This document shows, piece after piece, positions 10,406-22,034 of a stretch of 64,000 nt of DNA (its first letter is position 1; each line of letters starts with the position of its first letter). The DNA lies in assembly GCF_002953195.1 (NCBI RefSeq), contig NZ_CP026377.1, forward strand, positions 868,001 to 932,000, in the 5' to 3' direction. This stretch comes from Mixta gaviniae (GTDB lineage: Bacteria > Pseudomonadota > Gammaproteobacteria > Enterobacterales > Enterobacteriaceae). Position numbers and translations under genes: made by a program. Under the pieces are notes generated by a model, which was not told the DNA's origin, searched no databases, and worked only from the letters and a program-made list of their open reading frames with translations.

Positions 10406-11557
10406 ATGGTTAAGCGTTTTTTTGCCAATGAGGCGTCAGGCGGCATTGTGCTGATCGTGGCGGCGGCGTTAGCAATGCTGCTGGCGAATATCGATACGAC
10501 CCAACATTTTTACGCTTCGCTGCTGGCGATGCCGGTGGAGTTTCGCTTCGGCGACCTGCATATCAATAAAGATATGCTGCTGTGGATTAACGATGCGCTG
10601 ATGGCGGTTTTCTTTCTCTCTATCGGTCTGGAGGTGAAGCGGGAGATGGTTTCCGGCGCGCTGGCCAGCCGGGAGAAAGCGATATTTCCGCTGATTGCCG
10701 CGCTGGGCGGCATGCTGGTGCCGGGACTCATCTTCCTGCTGTTTAACGGCGGCGATGAGATGACGCGCAGTGGCTGGGCGATCCCGACCGCCACCGATAT
10801 CGCGTTTGCGCTCGGTGTGCTGGCGCTGCTGGGCAGCCGGGTGCCGGCCACGCTGAAAATCTTCCTGATGGCGCTGGCGATTATCGATGACTTGGGCGCC
10901 ATCGTGATTATCGCGCTGTTCTATACCAGCGATCTCTCGCTGCTCTCGCTGTCGGTGGCTGCTGCAGCGATCGTGGCGCTGGCGCTGCTCAACGCCTTTA
11001 ACGTGCGCCGCACCTCGGTCTATATGGTGGTGGGTGTCGTGTTATGGGTGGCGGTGCTGAAATCGGGCGTACATGCGACGCTGGCCGGGGTCATTGTCGG
11101 TTTCTTTATTCCCCTGGCGGAGAAAGAGGGCGTCTCGCCGGCGCGCGCGCTGGAGCATGGTCTGCATCCGTGGGTCACCTGGCTTATCCTGCCGCTGTTC
11201 GCCTTCGCTAATGCGGGGGTTGCGCTGGATGGCGTATCGGCAGGCGATCTCTTCTCCTTGCTGCCGCTGGGCATCATCCTCGGCCTGTTTATCGGTAAGC
11301 CGCTGGGGATTACACTTTTCTGCTGGCTGGGCATTCGGCTGGGCGTAGCGAAGCTGCCGCAGGGCAGCTCGCTGTTCGATATCGCCGCCGTCGGCGTGCT
11401 GTGCGGCATTGGTTTTACCATGTCGATCTTCATCGCCTCGCTGGCATATGGCGATCTCAGCGCCGAACTGATAGTGCTGGCGAAGCTGGGCATCCTGTGC
11501 GGTTCGCTGATTTCCGCCGTGTCAGGCTTTCTGTTGCTGCGCAGCAGGCTGCGTTAA
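10406..11557 (+). CDS. nhaA: Na+/H+ antiporter NhaA
   Basis: Inner-membrane antiporter exchanging two protons for one sodium ion; handles salt and alkaline stress. The product has 383 residues (E. coli 388) with about 12 membrane segments. The ion-binding aspartates are D161 and D162 in [14 protein letters not shown], and D131 in [13 protein letters not shown] matches E. coli D133. The ATG at 10406 has a GAGGAG site eight bases upstream and gives the family N-terminus; an ATG at 10382 would precede that site. nhaR follows 50 bases later. Confidence 0.96.
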   Translation: MVKRFFANEASGGIVLIVAAALAMLLANIDTTQHFYASLLAMPVEFRFGDLHINKDMLLWINDALMAVFFLSIGLEVKREMVSGALASREKAIFPLIAALGGMLVPGLIFLLFNGGDEMTRSGWAIPTATDIAFALGVLALLGSRVPATLKIFLMALAIIDDLGAIVIIALFYTSDLSLLSLSVAAAAIVALALLNAFNVRRTSVYMVVGVVLWVAVLKSGVHATLAGVIVGFFIPLAEKEGVSPARALEHGLHPWVTWLILPLFAFANAGVALDGVSAGDLFSLLPLGIILGLFIGKPLGITLFCWLGIRLGVAKLPQGSSLFDIAAVGVLCGIGFTMSIFIASLAYGDLSAELIVLAKLGILCGSLISAVSGFLLLRSRLR

Positions 11558-11607
11558 GCGTAGCGGCCAGGGGGCAACGCCCTGCGGCCGCGCATAAGGA
11601 GCCATCG

Positions 11608-12501
11608 ATGTCGCAGATTAACTATAACCACCTCTACTACTTCTGGCAGGTGTGCAAACAGGGTTCGATTGCCCGCGCGGCGGAAACGCTTTTTCTGACG
11701 CCGCAGACCATTACCGGCCAGATCAAGGCGCTGGAGGAGAGGCTGCAGGGCAAGCTCTTCAGACGGCAGGGCAGGGGCGTAGTGCCTACCGAGCTGGGGC
11801 AACTGGTGTTCCGCTATGCCGACCGCATGTTCACGCTCAGCCAGGAGATGATGGATATCGTCAACTACCGCAAGGAGTCTAACCTGCTGTTCGATGTCGG
11901 CGTGGCGGACGCACTATCGAAGCGGCTGGTAAGTAAAGTGCTGGAGACAGCGGTGCAGGACGATGAGCGCATTCACCTACGCTGTTTTGAATCGACCCAT
12001 GAAATGCTGCTGGAGCAGCTGAGCCAGCATAAGCTTGATATGATCTTATCCGACTGTCCGGTCGATTCCACCCAGCAGGAGGGGCTGTTTTCCGTGAAGC
12101 TGGGCGAGTGCGGCGTCAGCTTCTGGTGTACGCCACCGCTGCCGCAGCGGCCGTTTCCCACCTGTCTTGAGGAGCGGCGCCTGCTGATCCCCGGTCGCCG
12201 TTCAATGCTGGGCCGCCAGCTGCAGCGCTGGCTGAACGACCAGGCGCTGCAGGTAGAAATTCTGGGCGAATTTGACGATGCGGCGCTGATGAAAGCCTTC
12301 GGTGCGGCAAACCACGCGATTTTTGTCGCGCCCACGCTCTACGGTCAGGATATCTATCACGACAGTGCGATTCAGGAAGTGGGACGGCTGGAAGAGGTGA
12401 TGGAAGAATACTACGTTATTTTCGCCGAACGCATGATCCAGCATCCGGCGGTCCAGCGCATCTGTAATCACGATTTTTCCGCATTATTCCGCGGCAGGTA
12501 A
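11608..12501 (+). CDS. nhaR: LysR-type activator of nhaA
   Basis: Sodium-responsive LysR-family regulator that activates nhaA in E. coli. The 297-residue protein starts [20 protein letters not shown], with the helix-turn-helix at about residues 18-40 ([20 protein letters not shown]) and a C-terminal periplasmic-binding-protein-like sensing domain. AAGGAG lies upstream of the ATG. Longer in-frame starts lie inside nhaA and are rejected. The nhaA-nhaR order matches E. coli. Confidence 0.95.
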   Translation: MSQINYNHLYYFWQVCKQGSIARAAETLFLTPQTITGQIKALEERLQGKLFRRQGRGVVPTELGQLVFRYADRMFTLSQEMMDIVNYRKESNLLFDVGVADALSKRLVSKVLETAVQDDERIHLRCFESTHEMLLEQLSQHKLDMILSDCPVDSTQQEGLFSVKLGECGVSFWCTPPLPQRPFPTCLEERRLLIPGRRSMLGRQLQRWLNDQALQVEILGEFDDAALMKAFGAANHAIFVAPTLYGQDIYHDSAIQEVGRLEEVMEEYYVIFAERMIQHPAVQRICNHDFSALFRGR

Positions 12502-12820
12502 TAAATTATAAATTAGCTGGATCTGTTTTCCGCCCGTCCTTTATTTTCTTCATTGCGGCTGGCGGGAAAACAGATTATTTCGCCCTGGCTTTCGATCCAG
12601 CTATTAACGGAGGTTTTGCCGTTTTGCTGCGTTTCTTTTATCTCCTGGCGGTTAGGCAAAATTCTCATTTTTCCAATATCCATTTACTGCCATTTTACCT
12701 TTCTTTACGCTACGCCCTGACAACTCATAACCTTGAGGACCCCCATATCTCCCCGGCACGCTGACGGCGGTGTTATGACGTCCATCCAACGGACGGAATA
12801 AGGTCATCTCAGGAGCAAAC
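12502..12820 (+). other. Intergenic region after nhaR
   Basis: No gene is seen. The left part carries a long two-armed inverted repeat (12515-12602). The right part is AT-rich, then has a small hairpin (CGTCC/GGACG near 12780) close to the start of the next gene. No convincing sigma-70 promoter was identified. Confidence 0.5.
12515..12602. repeat. Two-armed inverted repeat
   Basis: AGCTGGATC at 12515-12523 is mirrored by GATCCAGCT at 12594-12602, and inside it CTGTTTTCCGCC at 12523-12534 is mirrored by GGCGGGAAAACAG at 12561-12573 with one extra G. Together they can form an interrupted stem-loop of about 88 bases. No direct repeats or transposase are visible. Confidence 0.6.
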
Positions 12821-14161
12821 ATGCAAAACGAAAAGAATAAAACGGCGTCTGTTTTAAACGTTACCCACCCGGGATTAACACGGCAATTTTCTTTCCCCGC
12901 ACTCTCTTATTATCAAATGCTGTTTATTACCGTCAGCATGATGAATTTAACGATAATGAGCTGGGCGTTCGCCAGCGGCAGCTGGTGGGACGAGAGCCAT
13001 ATCTCTACCGGTAATTTCGGCAATATGGTGATCGCTAACCTCTGCGTGACGGTGCTGATTCGTCAGCAGTATCTGATTAACGGCCTGTTCCGCCTGGTCT
13101 GGCGGGTACCGACGCGCTGGCCGCTGGCGCTGCGCCGCCATCTGGCGAACGTCTATCAGTTCGGCGGGCTGCACTCCGGCTGCGCGACCTTCAGCTGCGT
13201 CTGGCTGCTGCTGTTTACCCTGGCGGCATTTTATCAACAGCAGGCGCAGGGCGGGCTGTCGACGCAACTGCTGACCATCAATATGGTGCTGGTGCTAATG
13301 CTCTGCCTGATCTGCCTGACTGCGCTGCCGCAGGTGAGACGGCGCTACCACAACCTGTTCGAGCATATGCATCGCTACGTCGGCTGGGGGGCGCTGGCCT
13401 GCTCCTGGCTGCAGGTACTGTGGTTTATCCGCGACAGTCATCATGGCGAATGGCGCTGGCATCACGTCAGCCATGCGTTCGCCTTCTGGGGGCTGCTGAC
13501 CATCACCTGCAGCATTCTCCTTCCCTGGCTGCGTCTGCGTCGCGTACCGGTGAAAGTGACGCGGCCTTCTTCGCATGCCGTCATTATCGAGTTTGCGCTG
13601 CCGCACGATCCCTTCCCGGGCTCGACGCTGCCCATTAGCCTCGATCCGCTGACGGAATGGCATGCGTTCGCCAATATTCCGCTGACTAACCGGCCCGGCT
13701 GCCGGATGCTGATTTCGCGCGCGGGCGACTGGACCGGCCGCTTTATCGATAATCCGCCCTCGCACGTCTGGTTTAAGGGTATCCCCACGCCCGGCGTCGG
13801 CAGCATGAATAAAATCTTCAACTCGGTGGTCTACGTGGCGACCGGCAGCGGCATCGGCCCGCTGTTGCCGCATCTGGTGAACAATCCGCGTCCCTGCAAG
13901 CTGATCTGGTCAACGCGCAATCCGATTGTTACCTATGGCGAAGCTTTCGTGAATGAGATTATCGCGGCGCATCCCGGCGTGTTGATCTGGGATACCGACG
14001 CTCATGGCAAGCCGGATCTGTTGTCGCTGGCCTGTCAGAAAGTGAAGGAGATTGATGCGGAGGCGGTTATCTGTATCGCTAACCGACCGCTGACCGACTA
14101 CGTAGTGGAAGGGTGCGAAGCGCAGGGCATTGCCGCTTACGGCGCCATCTGGGATTCATGA
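12821..14161 (+). CDS. Integral membrane protein with ferredoxin-NADP reductase-like C-terminal domain
   Basis: Function not established. The 446-residue protein has about six hydrophobic segments in residues 30-236, with histidines in or near helices (LHSGCATF at 117-124; EHMHRYVGWGAL at 181-192) as in ferric-reductase-like membrane domains. The C-terminal half resembles a flavin/NAD(P)H reductase, with VATGSGIGPLLPHL at 339-352 as a nucleotide-binding loop. This layout recalls the TmpA-like oxidoreductase-like membrane proteins known from fungi and some bacteria; that link is inferred from the motif order. A CAGGAG site precedes the start. It appears monocistronic, between nhaR and rpsT, where E. 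coli has no such gene. Confidence 0.7.
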   Translation: MQNEKNKTASVLNVTHPGLTRQFSFPALSYYQMLFITVSMMNLTIMSWAFASGSWWDESHISTGNFGNMVIANLCVTVLIRQQYLINGLFRLVWRVPTRWPLALRRHLANVYQFGGLHSGCATFSCVWLLLFTLAAFYQQQAQGGLSTQLLTINMVLVLMLCLICLTALPQVRRRYHNLFEHMHRYVGWGALACSWLQVLWFIRDSHHGEWRWHHVSHAFAFWGLLTITCSILLPWLRLRRVPVKVTRPSSHAVIIEFALPHDPFPGSTLPISLDPLTEWHAFANIPLTNRPGCRMLISRAGDWTGRFIDNPPSHVWFKGIPTPGVGSMNKIFNSVVYVATGSGIGPLLPHLVNNPRPCKLIWSTRNPIVTYGEAFVNEIIAAHPGVLIWDTDAHGKPDLLSLACQKVKEIDAEAVICIANRPLTDYVVEGCEAQGIAAYGAIWDS

Positions 14162-14164
14162 TTC

Positions 14165-14179
14165 GCCTGCGTCGCAGGC
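14165..14179 (+). terminator. Terminator of the membrane reductase-like gene
   Basis: GCCTGCG and CGCAGGC form a short stem right after the stop; read-through would meet the rpsT terminator hairpin that follows. There is no T run on this strand directly after the stem, so the call is moderate. Confidence 0.4.
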
Positions 14180-14206
14180 AAAAAAAAACCGGCCTGAAGG
14201 CCGGTT
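14179..14206 (-). terminator. Terminator of rpsT
   Basis: On the minus strand AACCGGCC pairs with GGCCGGTT around TTCA and is followed by eight T. It lies just after the rpsT stop and can also act weakly on the plus strand. Confidence 0.92.
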
Positions 14207-14233
14207 CTTTCAAAGCTGATTAACAAGTGGCGA

Positions 14234-14518
<285 letters not shown>

Positions 14519-14544
14519 CTATACGGACAAATCAAAGGCCGAGG

Positions 14545-14573
14545 ACTATGCCTTTTACGCCTTATTTTGTCAA
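14545..14573 (-). promoter_or_regulatory. Promoter of rpsT
   Basis: On the minus strand TTGACA (14568-14573) and CATAGT (14545-14550) are spaced by 17 bases. The sequence and location resemble the E. coli rpsT P2 promoter. Confidence 0.75.
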
Positions 14574-14756
14574 TGGATTTGTGCAAATAAGCGCCGTTTT
14601 ACAAACAACGCCCGGTTACGTAATTGATGGCGCAAGATTCTACCAGTTTCCCTTCCCTGAATACAGTATTTCGCAAGAAAAAAAGCACTGACCCCGGCGC
14701 TCAGGCTCTGCGGCAAGGAAATCGTCGCCAGAACGACGGAAAGGCGCTGCAACGGG

Positions 14757-14785
14757 TTAACCTTGGCGGTTGTACAAGGTATAAT
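14757..14785 (+). promoter_or_regulatory. Promoter of ribF
   Basis: TTAACC at 14757-14762 and a perfect TATAAT at 14780-14785, separated by 17 bases, lie about 30 bases before the ribF start. Confidence 0.75.
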
Positions 14786-14814
14786 CCGCTGATTTCCACC
14801 AACTTGAGTCAGCC

Positions 14815-15753
14815 ATGAAGTTTATACGCGGCATTCACAATCTCCGGACGCAGCATCGCGGCTGTGTGCTGACTATCGGCAATTTCGATGGCGTGCATCG
14901 CGGCCATCAGGCGCTGCTGGCTCGCCTGTGCGAAGAGGGGCAGCGTCGCGGCCTGCCCGTGATGGTCATGCTGTTCGAGCCGCAGCCGCTTGAGCTGTTC
15001 GCGGCTGATAAAGCGCCGGCGCGCCTGACGCGTCTGCGTGATAAACTGAAATACCTGGCGCAGGAGGGCGTGGACGCCGTGCTGTGCGTGCGCTTCGACC
15101 GGCGTTTCGCCGCGGTCAGCGCACAGAGCTTCGTGAACGATCTGCTGGTCGATAAGCTGGGCGTACAGTTTCTCGCCGTTGGTGATGATTTCCGTTTCGG
15201 CGCTGGTCGCGAAGGGGATTTCCTGTTATTACAGAAGGCGGGCGTCGAGTATGGCTTTGACGTCATCAGTACCCAAACCTTCAGCGAAGGCGGTAAACGC
15301 ATCAGCAGCACGGCGATTCGCCAGGCGCTGGCGGACGATAATCTGACGCTGGCCGAGGCGCTGCTGGGTCACCCGTTTGCCCTGTCGGGGCGCGTGGTGC
15401 ATGGCGATGCGCTGGGCCGCACCATCGGTTTCCCTACGGCCAATATTCTGCTGCGGCGCATCGTATCGCCGGTAAAAGGCGTCTATGCCGTAGAAGTGCA
15501 TGGCTTAAGCGAACATCCCCTGCCTGGCGTCGCGAACATCGGCACGCGGCCGACCGTCGCCGGTCTGCGTCAGCAGCTGGAGGTACACCTGCTGGATGTG
15601 GCGATGAACATGTATGGACGCCATATCGACGTGGTGCTGCGCCAAAAAATACGTAACGAGCAGCGCTTTCCTTCTCTGGATGCGCTTAAAGAGCAAATTG
15701 CTAAAGATGTGGTGACGGCCCGCGAATTTTTCGGGCTTAAAACACCGGTGTAA
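14815..15753 (+). CDS. ribF: Bifunctional riboflavin kinase / FAD synthetase
   Basis: Makes FMN from riboflavin and then FAD, both with ATP. It has 312 residues (E. coli 313). The N-terminal adenylyltransferase domain shows LTIGNFDGVHRGHQALL at residues 19-35 and the ISSTAIRQAL segment near 160. The riboflavin kinase domain follows with GRTIGFPTANI around 200. It is the first gene of the conserved ribF-ileS-lspA-fkpB-ispH operon, with ileS 27 bases downstream. Confidence 0.97.
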   Translation: MKFIRGIHNLRTQHRGCVLTIGNFDGVHRGHQALLARLCEEGQRRGLPVMVMLFEPQPLELFAADKAPARLTRLRDKLKYLAQEGVDAVLCVRFDRRFAAVSAQSFVNDLLVDKLGVQFLAVGDDFRFGAGREGDFLLLQKAGVEYGFDVISTQTFSEGGKRISSTAIRQALADDNLTLAEALLGHPFALSGRVVHGDALGRTIGFPTANILLRRIVSPVKGVYAVEVHGLSEHPLPGVANIGTRPTVAGLRQQLEVHLLDVAMNMYGRHIDVVLRQKIRNEQRFPSLDALKEQIAKDVVTAREFFGLKTPV

Positions 15754-15780
15754 CTACCGAAACACGGAATCGAGAATCTG

Positions 15781-18597
15781 ATGAGTGACTATAAATCTAC
15801 CCTGAATTTGCCGGAAACGGGGTTCCCGATGCGTGGCGATCTCGCCAAACGCGAACCGGGTATGCTGCAACGCTGGTATGATGACAATCTGTACGGCATC
15901 ATCCGCGAAGCCAAAAAAGGGAAAAAAACCTTTATTCTGCACGATGGCCCTCCCTATGCGAACGGCAGCATTCACATTGGTCACTCAGTCAATAAGATTC
16001 TGAAAGATATTATTATCAAGTCCAAGGGGCTGTCGGGCTTCGATTCGCCATACGTGCCGGGCTGGGACTGTCATGGCCTGCCTATCGAGCATAAGGTCGA
16101 GCAGATGATCGGTAAGCCGGGCGAAAAAGTCAGCGCTGCCGAATTCCGCGAAGCCTGCCGTAAATATGCCGCTGAGCAGGTCGCCGGCCAGAAGAGCGAC
16201 TTTATTCGTCTCGGCGTGCTGGGCGACTGGGAACGCCCCTATCTGACGATGAACTTCCAGACGGAAGCCAACATCATCCGCGCGCTGGCGAAAATCATCG
16301 GCAACGGCCATCTGCACAAAGGGGCGAAGCCGGTGCATTGGTGCCTCGACTGCCGTTCCGCGCTGGCGGAAGCGGAAGTGGAATACTATGATAAAACGTC
16401 GCCCTCTATCGACGTGATGTTCAATGCCACCGACGCCGCCGCGGTCGCCGCGAAATTCGGCGCCAGCAGCGTGCAGGGCCCGATCTCGCTGGTTATCTGG
16501 ACCACCACGCCGTGGACCATGCCGGCCAACCGCGCCATCTCTCTGCATCCTGAATTTGAATACCAGCTGGTACAGATCGAGGGCCGTGCGCTTATCCTGG
16601 CGAAAGACCTGGTGGAAAGCGTGATGAAGCGCGCCGGCGTTAGCGAATGGACGGTGCTGGGCAGCACTACCGGCGCGACGCTGGAGCTGATGCGCTTCCA
16701 GCATCCGTTCCTCGCCTTTGACGTGCCTGTGGTGCTGGGCGAACACGTTACGCTGGACGCCGGTACCGGCGCGGTGCATACGGCGCCGGGCCACGGCCCG
16801 GATGACTATGTGATCGGTCAGAAATATGGTCTGGAGACCGCCAACCCGGTCGGCCCGGACGGCTGCTATCTGCCGGGCACCTATCCGGAGCTGGATGGCG
16901 TAAACGTCTTTAAAGCCAACGATATGATCGTTGAGCTGCTGCGCAACAAAGGGGCGCTGCTGCATGTTGAGAAGCTGCACCACAGCTATCCGCACTGCTG
17001 GCGCCATAAAACGCCGATCATCTTCCGCGCAACGCCGCAGTGGTTCGTCAGCATGGATCAGAAAGGGCTGCGTGCGCAGTCGCTGAAAGAGATCAAAGGC
17101 GTGCAGTGGATCCCGGACTGGGGCCAGGCGCGCATCGAGTCGATGGTAGAAAACCGCCCTGACTGGTGTATCTCTCGCCAGCGCACCTGGGGCGTGCCGA
17201 TGGCGCTGTTCGTGCATAATGAAACCGAACAGCTGCATCCGGATACGCTGGCGCTGATGGAAAAAGTGGCGCAGCGCGTTGAGCAGGATGGCATTCAGGC
17301 ATGGTGGGATCTTGATGCGCGCGAGCTGATGGGCGACGACGCCGATCACTATCGCAAGGTGCCGGATACGCTGGACGTCTGGTTCGATTCCGGATCGACG
17401 CACGCGTCGGTCGTCGACGTGCGCCCGGAATTCCGCGGCCACAGCGCTGACATGTATCTGGAAGGATCGGATCAGCATCGCGGCTGGTTTATGTCCTCGC
17501 TGATGATCTCCACGGCGATGAAAGGCAAAGCGCCTTATCGTCAGGTGCTGACCCACGGCTTCACCGTCGATGGTCAGGGCCGCAAGATGTCCAAATCGCT
17601 GGGCAACACCGTTAGCCCGCAGGATGTGATGAACAAGCTGGGCGCGGATATTCTGCGTCTGTGGGTCGCCTCGACCGATTACTCCGGCGAAATGGCCGTC
17701 TCGGACGAGATCCTGAAGCGCTCTGCCGACGCCTATCGTCGTATCCGCAACACCGCGCGTTTCCTGCTGGCCAACCTGAACGGCTTTAATCCGGAAACCG
17801 ATCTGCTGAAGCCGGAAGAGATGGTGGTGCTGGATCGCTGGGCGGTGGGTCGCGCGCAGGCGGCGCAGGCAGACATCATCAACTCTTACGACAACTATGA
17901 TTTCCATGAAGTGGTGCAGCGCCTGATGCAGTTCTGCTCGGTGGAGATGGGGTCGTTCTACCTCGACATCATCAAAGATCGTCAGTACACCGCGAAAAGC
18001 GACAGCGTGGCGCGCCGCAGCTGCCAGAGCGCGCTCTGGTACATCTCCGAGGCGCTGGTGCGCTGGATGGCGCCGATCATGTCCTTTACCGCCGACGAAA
18101 TCTGGGGCTACCTGCCGGGCAAACGCGCGCAGTATGTCTTCACCGAAGAGTGGTACGACGGCCTGTTCGGCCTGGCGGAAGATGAATCGCTGAACGACAG
18201 CTACTGGGCTGAGCTGCTGAAAGTGCGCGGCGAAGTCAACAAGGTGATCGAGCAGGCGCGCAGCGACAAGCGCATTGGCGGCTCGCTGGAAGCGACGGTA
18301 ACGCTTTACGCCGACGCCGCGCTGGCCGAGAAGCTGACCGCGCTGGGCAACGAGCTGCGCTTTGTGTTGCTGACCTCCGGGGCGCAGGTGGCGGACTATG
18401 CGCTGGCGCCGGAAGAGGCGCAGCAGAGCGAGACGTTAAAAGGTCTGAAAATCGCGCTGCATAAAGCGGAAGGGGAGAAATGCCCGCGCTGCTGGCATTA
18501 CACTACCGATATTGGCCTGGACGCCGCGCACCCGGATATCTGCGGACGCTGCGTCACTAACGTTGCCGGCGACGGCGAAGAGCGTAAGTTTGCCTGA
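15781..18597 (+). CDS. ileS: Isoleucyl-tRNA synthetase
   Basis: Class I aminoacyl-tRNA synthetase charging tRNA-Ile, with editing of valine. It has 938 residues, the same as E. coli. The HIGH motif is at 65-68 ([11 protein letters not shown]) and KMSKS at 602-606. The C-terminal zinc site uses C901, C904, C921 and C924. The editing domain includes [12 protein letters not shown]. The stop overlaps the lspA start by one base (TGATG). Confidence 0.99.
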   Translation: MSDYKSTLNLPETGFPMRGDLAKREPGMLQRWYDDNLYGIIREAKKGKKTFILHDGPPYANGSIHIGHSVNKILKDIIIKSKGLSGFDSPYVPGWDCHGLPIEHKVEQMIGKPGEKVSAAEFREACRKYAAEQVAGQKSDFIRLGVLGDWERPYLTMNFQTEANIIRALAKIIGNGHLHKGAKPVHWCLDCRSALAEAEVEYYDKTSPSIDVMFNATDAAAVAAKFGASSVQGPISLVIWTTTPWTMPANRAISLHPEFEYQLVQIEGRALILAKDLVESVMKRAGVSEWTVLGSTTGATLELMRFQHPFLAFDVPVVLGEHVTLDAGTGAVHTAPGHGPDDYVIGQKYGLETANPVGPDGCYLPGTYPELDGVNVFKANDMIVELLRNKGALLHVEKLHHSYPHCWRHKTPIIFRATPQWFVSMDQKGLRAQSLKEIKGVQWIPDWGQARIESMVENRPDWCISRQRTWGVPMALFVHNETEQLHPDTLALMEKVAQRVEQDGIQAWWDLDARELMGDDADHYRKVPDTLDVWFDSGSTHASVVDVRPEFRGHSADMYLEGSDQHRGWFMSSLMISTAMKGKAPYRQVLTHGFTVDGQGRKMSKSLGNTVSPQDVMNKLGADILRLWVASTDYSGEMAVSDEILKRSADAYRRIRNTARFLLANLNGFNPETDLLKPEEMVVLDRWAVGRAQAAQADIINSYDNYDFHEVVQRLMQFCSVEMGSFYLDIIKDRQYTAKSDSVARRSCQSALWYISEALVRWMAPIMSFTADEIWGYLPGKRAQYVFTEEWYDGLFGLAEDESLNDSYWAELLKVRGEVNKVIEQARSDKRIGGSLEATVTLYADAALAEKLTALGNELRFVLLTSGAQVADYALAPEEAQQSETLKGLKIALHKAEGEKCPRCWHYTTDIGLDAAHPDICGRCVTNVAGDGEERKFA

Positions 18598-19109
18598 TGC
18601 GTAAATCACTTTCTGCAACCGGACTGCGCTGGCTTTGGCTGGTGCTGGTGGTTATCGCCATCGATTTCGCCAGTAAGCAATGGGTGATGAATCACCTGGC
18701 GCTGCACGAAACGATGCCGATAATGCCGTTTTTCAATCTGTTTTATGCCCATAACTACGGGGCGGCGTTTAGCTTCCTCGCGGATAAGGGCGGCTGGCAG
18801 CGCTGGTTCTTTGCCGGCATCGCCATTGCTATCGCGGTGGCGCTGCTGGTGATGATGTACCGCACCGCAGCCAGCCAGAAACTTAACAATATCGCCTACG
18901 CGCTGATTATCGGCGGTGCGCTGGGCAACCTGTTTGATCGCGCCTGGCACGGCTTTGTGGTCGATTTTATCGACTTCTATATTGGCGGGTGGCATTTCGC
19001 CACCTTCAATATCGCTGACTGCGGTATCTGCGTCGGCGCCGCGCTGATCGTGCTGGAGGGCTTTTTCACCCCTTCCGGCAAACAGGCGAAGCAAAAGGGC
19101 AAGGCATGA
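18597..19109 (+). CDS. lspA: Prolipoprotein signal peptidase
   Basis: Inner-membrane aspartic protease that removes signal peptides from diacylated prolipoproteins. The 170-residue protein has four hydrophobic helices. The conserved catalytic regions are present as [22 protein letters not shown] and [11 protein letters not shown]; the two aspartates of these motifs are the usual active-site pair. Its ends overlap ileS by one base and fkpB by four bases (ATGA), pointing to translational coupling. Confidence 0.97.
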   Translation: MRKSLSATGLRWLWLVLVVIAIDFASKQWVMNHLALHETMPIMPFFNLFYAHNYGAAFSFLADKGGWQRWFFAGIAIAIAVALLVMMYRTAASQKLNNIAYALIIGGALGNLFDRAWHGFVVDFIDFYIGGWHFATFNIADCGICVGAALIVLEGFFTPSGKQAKQKGKA

Positions 19110-19561
19110 CCGACTCCGTACAGCGCGATAGCGCGGTGCTGCTGCACTTCACCTTAAAACTGGAAGATGGTTCGACGGCGGAATCAACGCGCGCCAACGG
19201 CAAACCGGCGCTGTTTCGTCTTGGCGACGGCAGTCTCTCCGACGCGCTGGAAACGGCGCTGACAGGACTGCACGTCGGCGAGAAAAAAGCGTTTACGCTG
19301 GAGCCGGAAGCGGCGTTCGGCAGCGTCAGCCCCGATCTGATTCAATATTTCTCGCGGCGCGACTTTATCCAGACGGGCGAGCCGGAGGTGGGCGCCATTA
19401 TGCTGTTTACCGGCATGGACGGCAGCGAGATGCCAGGCGTTATCCGTGAGATCGCCGGTGATTCGATTACCGTTGATTTTAACCATCCGTTAGCCGGTCG
19501 CACCGTTCACTTCGATATCGAGGTGCTGGAGATCGATCCGGCGCTGGAGAGTGACGCATGA
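19106..19561 (+). CDS. fkpB: FKBP-type peptidyl-prolyl isomerase
   Basis: Small SlpA-like FKBP that isomerises prolyl bonds and may act as a chaperone; cytoplasmic. It has 151 residues with an FKBP core split by an inserted flap domain (about 70-125), and the family motif [21 protein letters not shown] near the C-terminus. It overlaps lspA and ispH by four bases each. Confidence 0.95.
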   Translation: MTDSVQRDSAVLLHFTLKLEDGSTAESTRANGKPALFRLGDGSLSDALETALTGLHVGEKKAFTLEPEAAFGSVSPDLIQYFSRRDFIQTGEPEVGAIMLFTGMDGSEMPGVIREIAGDSITVDFNHPLAGRTVHFDIEVLEIDPALESDA

Positions 19562-20511
19562 AAATCCTGTTAGCAAATCCGCGCGGCTTTTGCGCCGGCG
19601 TCGATCGTGCCATCAGTATCGTGGAACGTGCGCTGGAGATGTATGGTGCGCCGATCTATGTGCGTCATGAAGTGGTGCATAACCGCTACGTGGTGAATAG
19701 CCTGCGCGAACGCGGCGCCATTTTTATCGAGGAGATCGCGGAGGTGCCGGACGGCGCAATCCTGATTTTCTCGGCGCACGGCGTTTCACAGGCGGTACGC
19801 GCGGAAGCGAAAGCGCGTCAGCTGACAATGCTGTTCGACGCCACCTGTCCGCTGGTGACCAAAGTGCATATGGAAGTCGCGCGCGCCAGCCGCAAGGGCA
19901 CCGAAGCGATCCTGATCGGCCACGCCGGCCATCCGGAAGTGGAGGGCACCATGGGCCAGTACAGCAACCCGGCGGGCGGCATGTATCTGGTGGAGTCGCC
20001 GGAGGATGTCTTTACGCTGCAGGTGAAAAATGAAAATAACCTGTGCTTTATGACGCAAACCACGCTGTCGGTGGACGATACATCAGCCGTTATCGATGCG
20101 CTGCGTCAGCGCTTCCCGCAGATTGTCGGGCCGCGCAAGGATGATATCTGCTACGCCACCACTAACCGTCAGGAAGCGGTGCGCAGCCTGGCCGCTGAAG
20201 CGGATGTGGTGCTGGTGGTGGGGTCGAAAAACTCCTCTAACTCCAACCGTCTGGCTGAGCTGGCACAGCGCGCCGGCAAGCGCGCGCAGCTGATCGATTC
20301 CGCAGAAGACATTCAGGAAAGCTGGCTGACCGGCATTAGCTGCGTCGGCGTTACCGCCGGCGCCTCCGCGCCCGATATTCTGGTGCAGGAAGTGATCCAG
20401 CGTCTGCGTCAGTTTGGCGGACAAGATGTGATTGAGCTAAGCGGCCGCGAAGAAAACATCGTTTTCGAAGTGCCGAAAGAGCTGCGCCTTGAGGCGCGTC
20501 AGGTCGAGTAA
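19558..20511 (+). CDS. ispH: 4-hydroxy-3-methylbut-2-enyl diphosphate reductase
   Basis: Last enzyme of the MEP pathway; the iron-sulfur protein reduces HMBPP to IPP and DMAPP. It has 317 residues (E. coli 316). Cluster cysteines appear in [13 protein letters not shown] (C12), [11 protein letters not shown] and [16 protein letters not shown]. It is the last gene of the ribF operon; a hairpin follows the stop. rihC, which follows in E. coli, is absent. Confidence 0.98.
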   Translation: MKILLANPRGFCAGVDRAISIVERALEMYGAPIYVRHEVVHNRYVVNSLRERGAIFIEEIAEVPDGAILIFSAHGVSQAVRAEAKARQLTMLFDATCPLVTKVHMEVARASRKGTEAILIGHAGHPEVEGTMGQYSNPAGGMYLVESPEDVFTLQVKNENNLCFMTQTTLSVDDTSAVIDALRQRFPQIVGPRKDDICYATTNRQEAVRSLAAEADVVLVVGSKNSSNSNRLAELAQRAGKRAQLIDSAEDIQESWLTGISCVGVTAGASAPDILVQEVIQRLRQFGGQDVIELSGREENIVFEVPKELRLEARQVE

Positions 20512-20517
20512 TCCTTC

Positions 20518-20547
20518 AGGCCCGGACAGGCATCGCCTTCCGGGCCT
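20518..20547 (+). terminator. Terminator after ispH
   Basis: AGGCCCGGA and TCCGGGCCT form a 9-bp stem with a 12-base loop, followed by a short T-rich stretch, seven bases after the ispH stop. Confidence 0.75.
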
Positions 20548-20732
20548 TCTTATAGCGTTCTGCCCTTCTTCTCCTTCCTCTCCATACTGTCGCTTCTGAC
20601 GATCGCCGTGCCGGTTGATTTCGCTCGCTAATAACGTCGGAACGCTGGCGCAAAATACTTATTATCGCCGCGCAGTGCTGGCAGAGTCCTTCGTCGAAGA
20701 TTACCCTGTTTGGCTAAGTAAGCGAAACCTGA

Positions 20733-21569
<837 letters not shown>

Positions 21570-21795
21570 AAAATAGTGAAGGGGATTATTTTAAATATCT
21601 CTATAACTTGATGATTTAAAGGGTGATTTTTTTCGCCATTTTTTTATTTCCTTAAAAAGGCAATCTTGAGTGTTATTTCTTATCAGATGGCCATAATGTG
21701 ATTAATTCTGTGATTTTACACCCTCGCTTAAGTTAATTTTGACCATTTGGTCCACTTTTTTGCCTCGCTGCGTCACTTTTACCATATAAAATGCG

Positions 21796-21811
21796 ATGCA
21801 ATCGGTTTTCT
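21796..21811 (+). promoter_or_regulatory. PurR box upstream of carA
   Basis: ATGCAATCGGTTTTCT agrees with the PurR consensus (ANGCAANCGNTTNCNT) at all but one defined position. In E. coli, PurR represses carP1 from a comparable upstream site. Confidence 0.65.
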
Positions 21812-21896
21812 CACCGGGAAGTGCGCTCTTTTTAAGGCTAATCCTGAGTGTTTTATGCAGGTGAGCTAAAAAAGCAATAAAAAGTGCCCTTCAGGG

Positions 21897-21925
21897 TAGA
21901 CAATATCCAGGTCGATCATTAGAAT
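21897..21925 (+). promoter_or_regulatory. Promoter carP1
   Basis: TAGACA at 21897-21902 and TAGAAT at 21920-21925 with a 17-base spacer; each differs from consensus at one position. It lies upstream of the ArgR boxes, as pyrimidine-regulated P1 does in E. coli. Confidence 0.7.
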
Positions 21926-21985
21926 GCGCGCAATTTGCCAAAAATCGACCGGTCAGGCGGTTTTTGCATTGATTCAGCCATGCGT

Positions 21986-22024
21986 TATGAATTAATATTC
22001 AAATATTATGACTGTTTATTCCCT
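21986..22024 (+). promoter_or_regulatory. Tandem ArgR boxes at carP2
   Basis: TATGAATTAATATTCAAA (21986-22003) and TATGACTGTTTATTCCCT (22007-22024) are two 18-bp ARG boxes separated by 3 bases, the spacing expected for one ArgR hexamer. They overlap the site of the arginine-repressed P2 promoter and end next to the carA ribosome-binding site. Confidence 0.85.
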
Positions 22025-22034
22025 GGAGGACGTT

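Larger units (their letters stand above)
21570..22034 (+). promoter_or_regulatory. carAB control region (overview)
   Basis: AT-rich region of 465 bases between dapB and carA without a gene. It holds a PurR-like site, promoter P1 and two adjacent ArgR boxes, each listed separately. The first 150 bases after dapB are very AT-rich and show no sharp terminator that I can define. In E. coli this region also binds IHF, PepA and RutR; such sites were not individually recognised here. Confidence 0.75.

Noticed and set aside
15985..17907. Open frame of 640 codons on the minus strand inside ileS
   Set aside because: Antisense of a conserved synthetase with no recognisable domain; same codon-bias artefact.
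22008..22034. ATG start for carA at 22008
   Set aside because: It is within the second ArgR box and upstream of the ribosome-binding site. The TTG at 22035 is placed properly and matches the family N-terminus.
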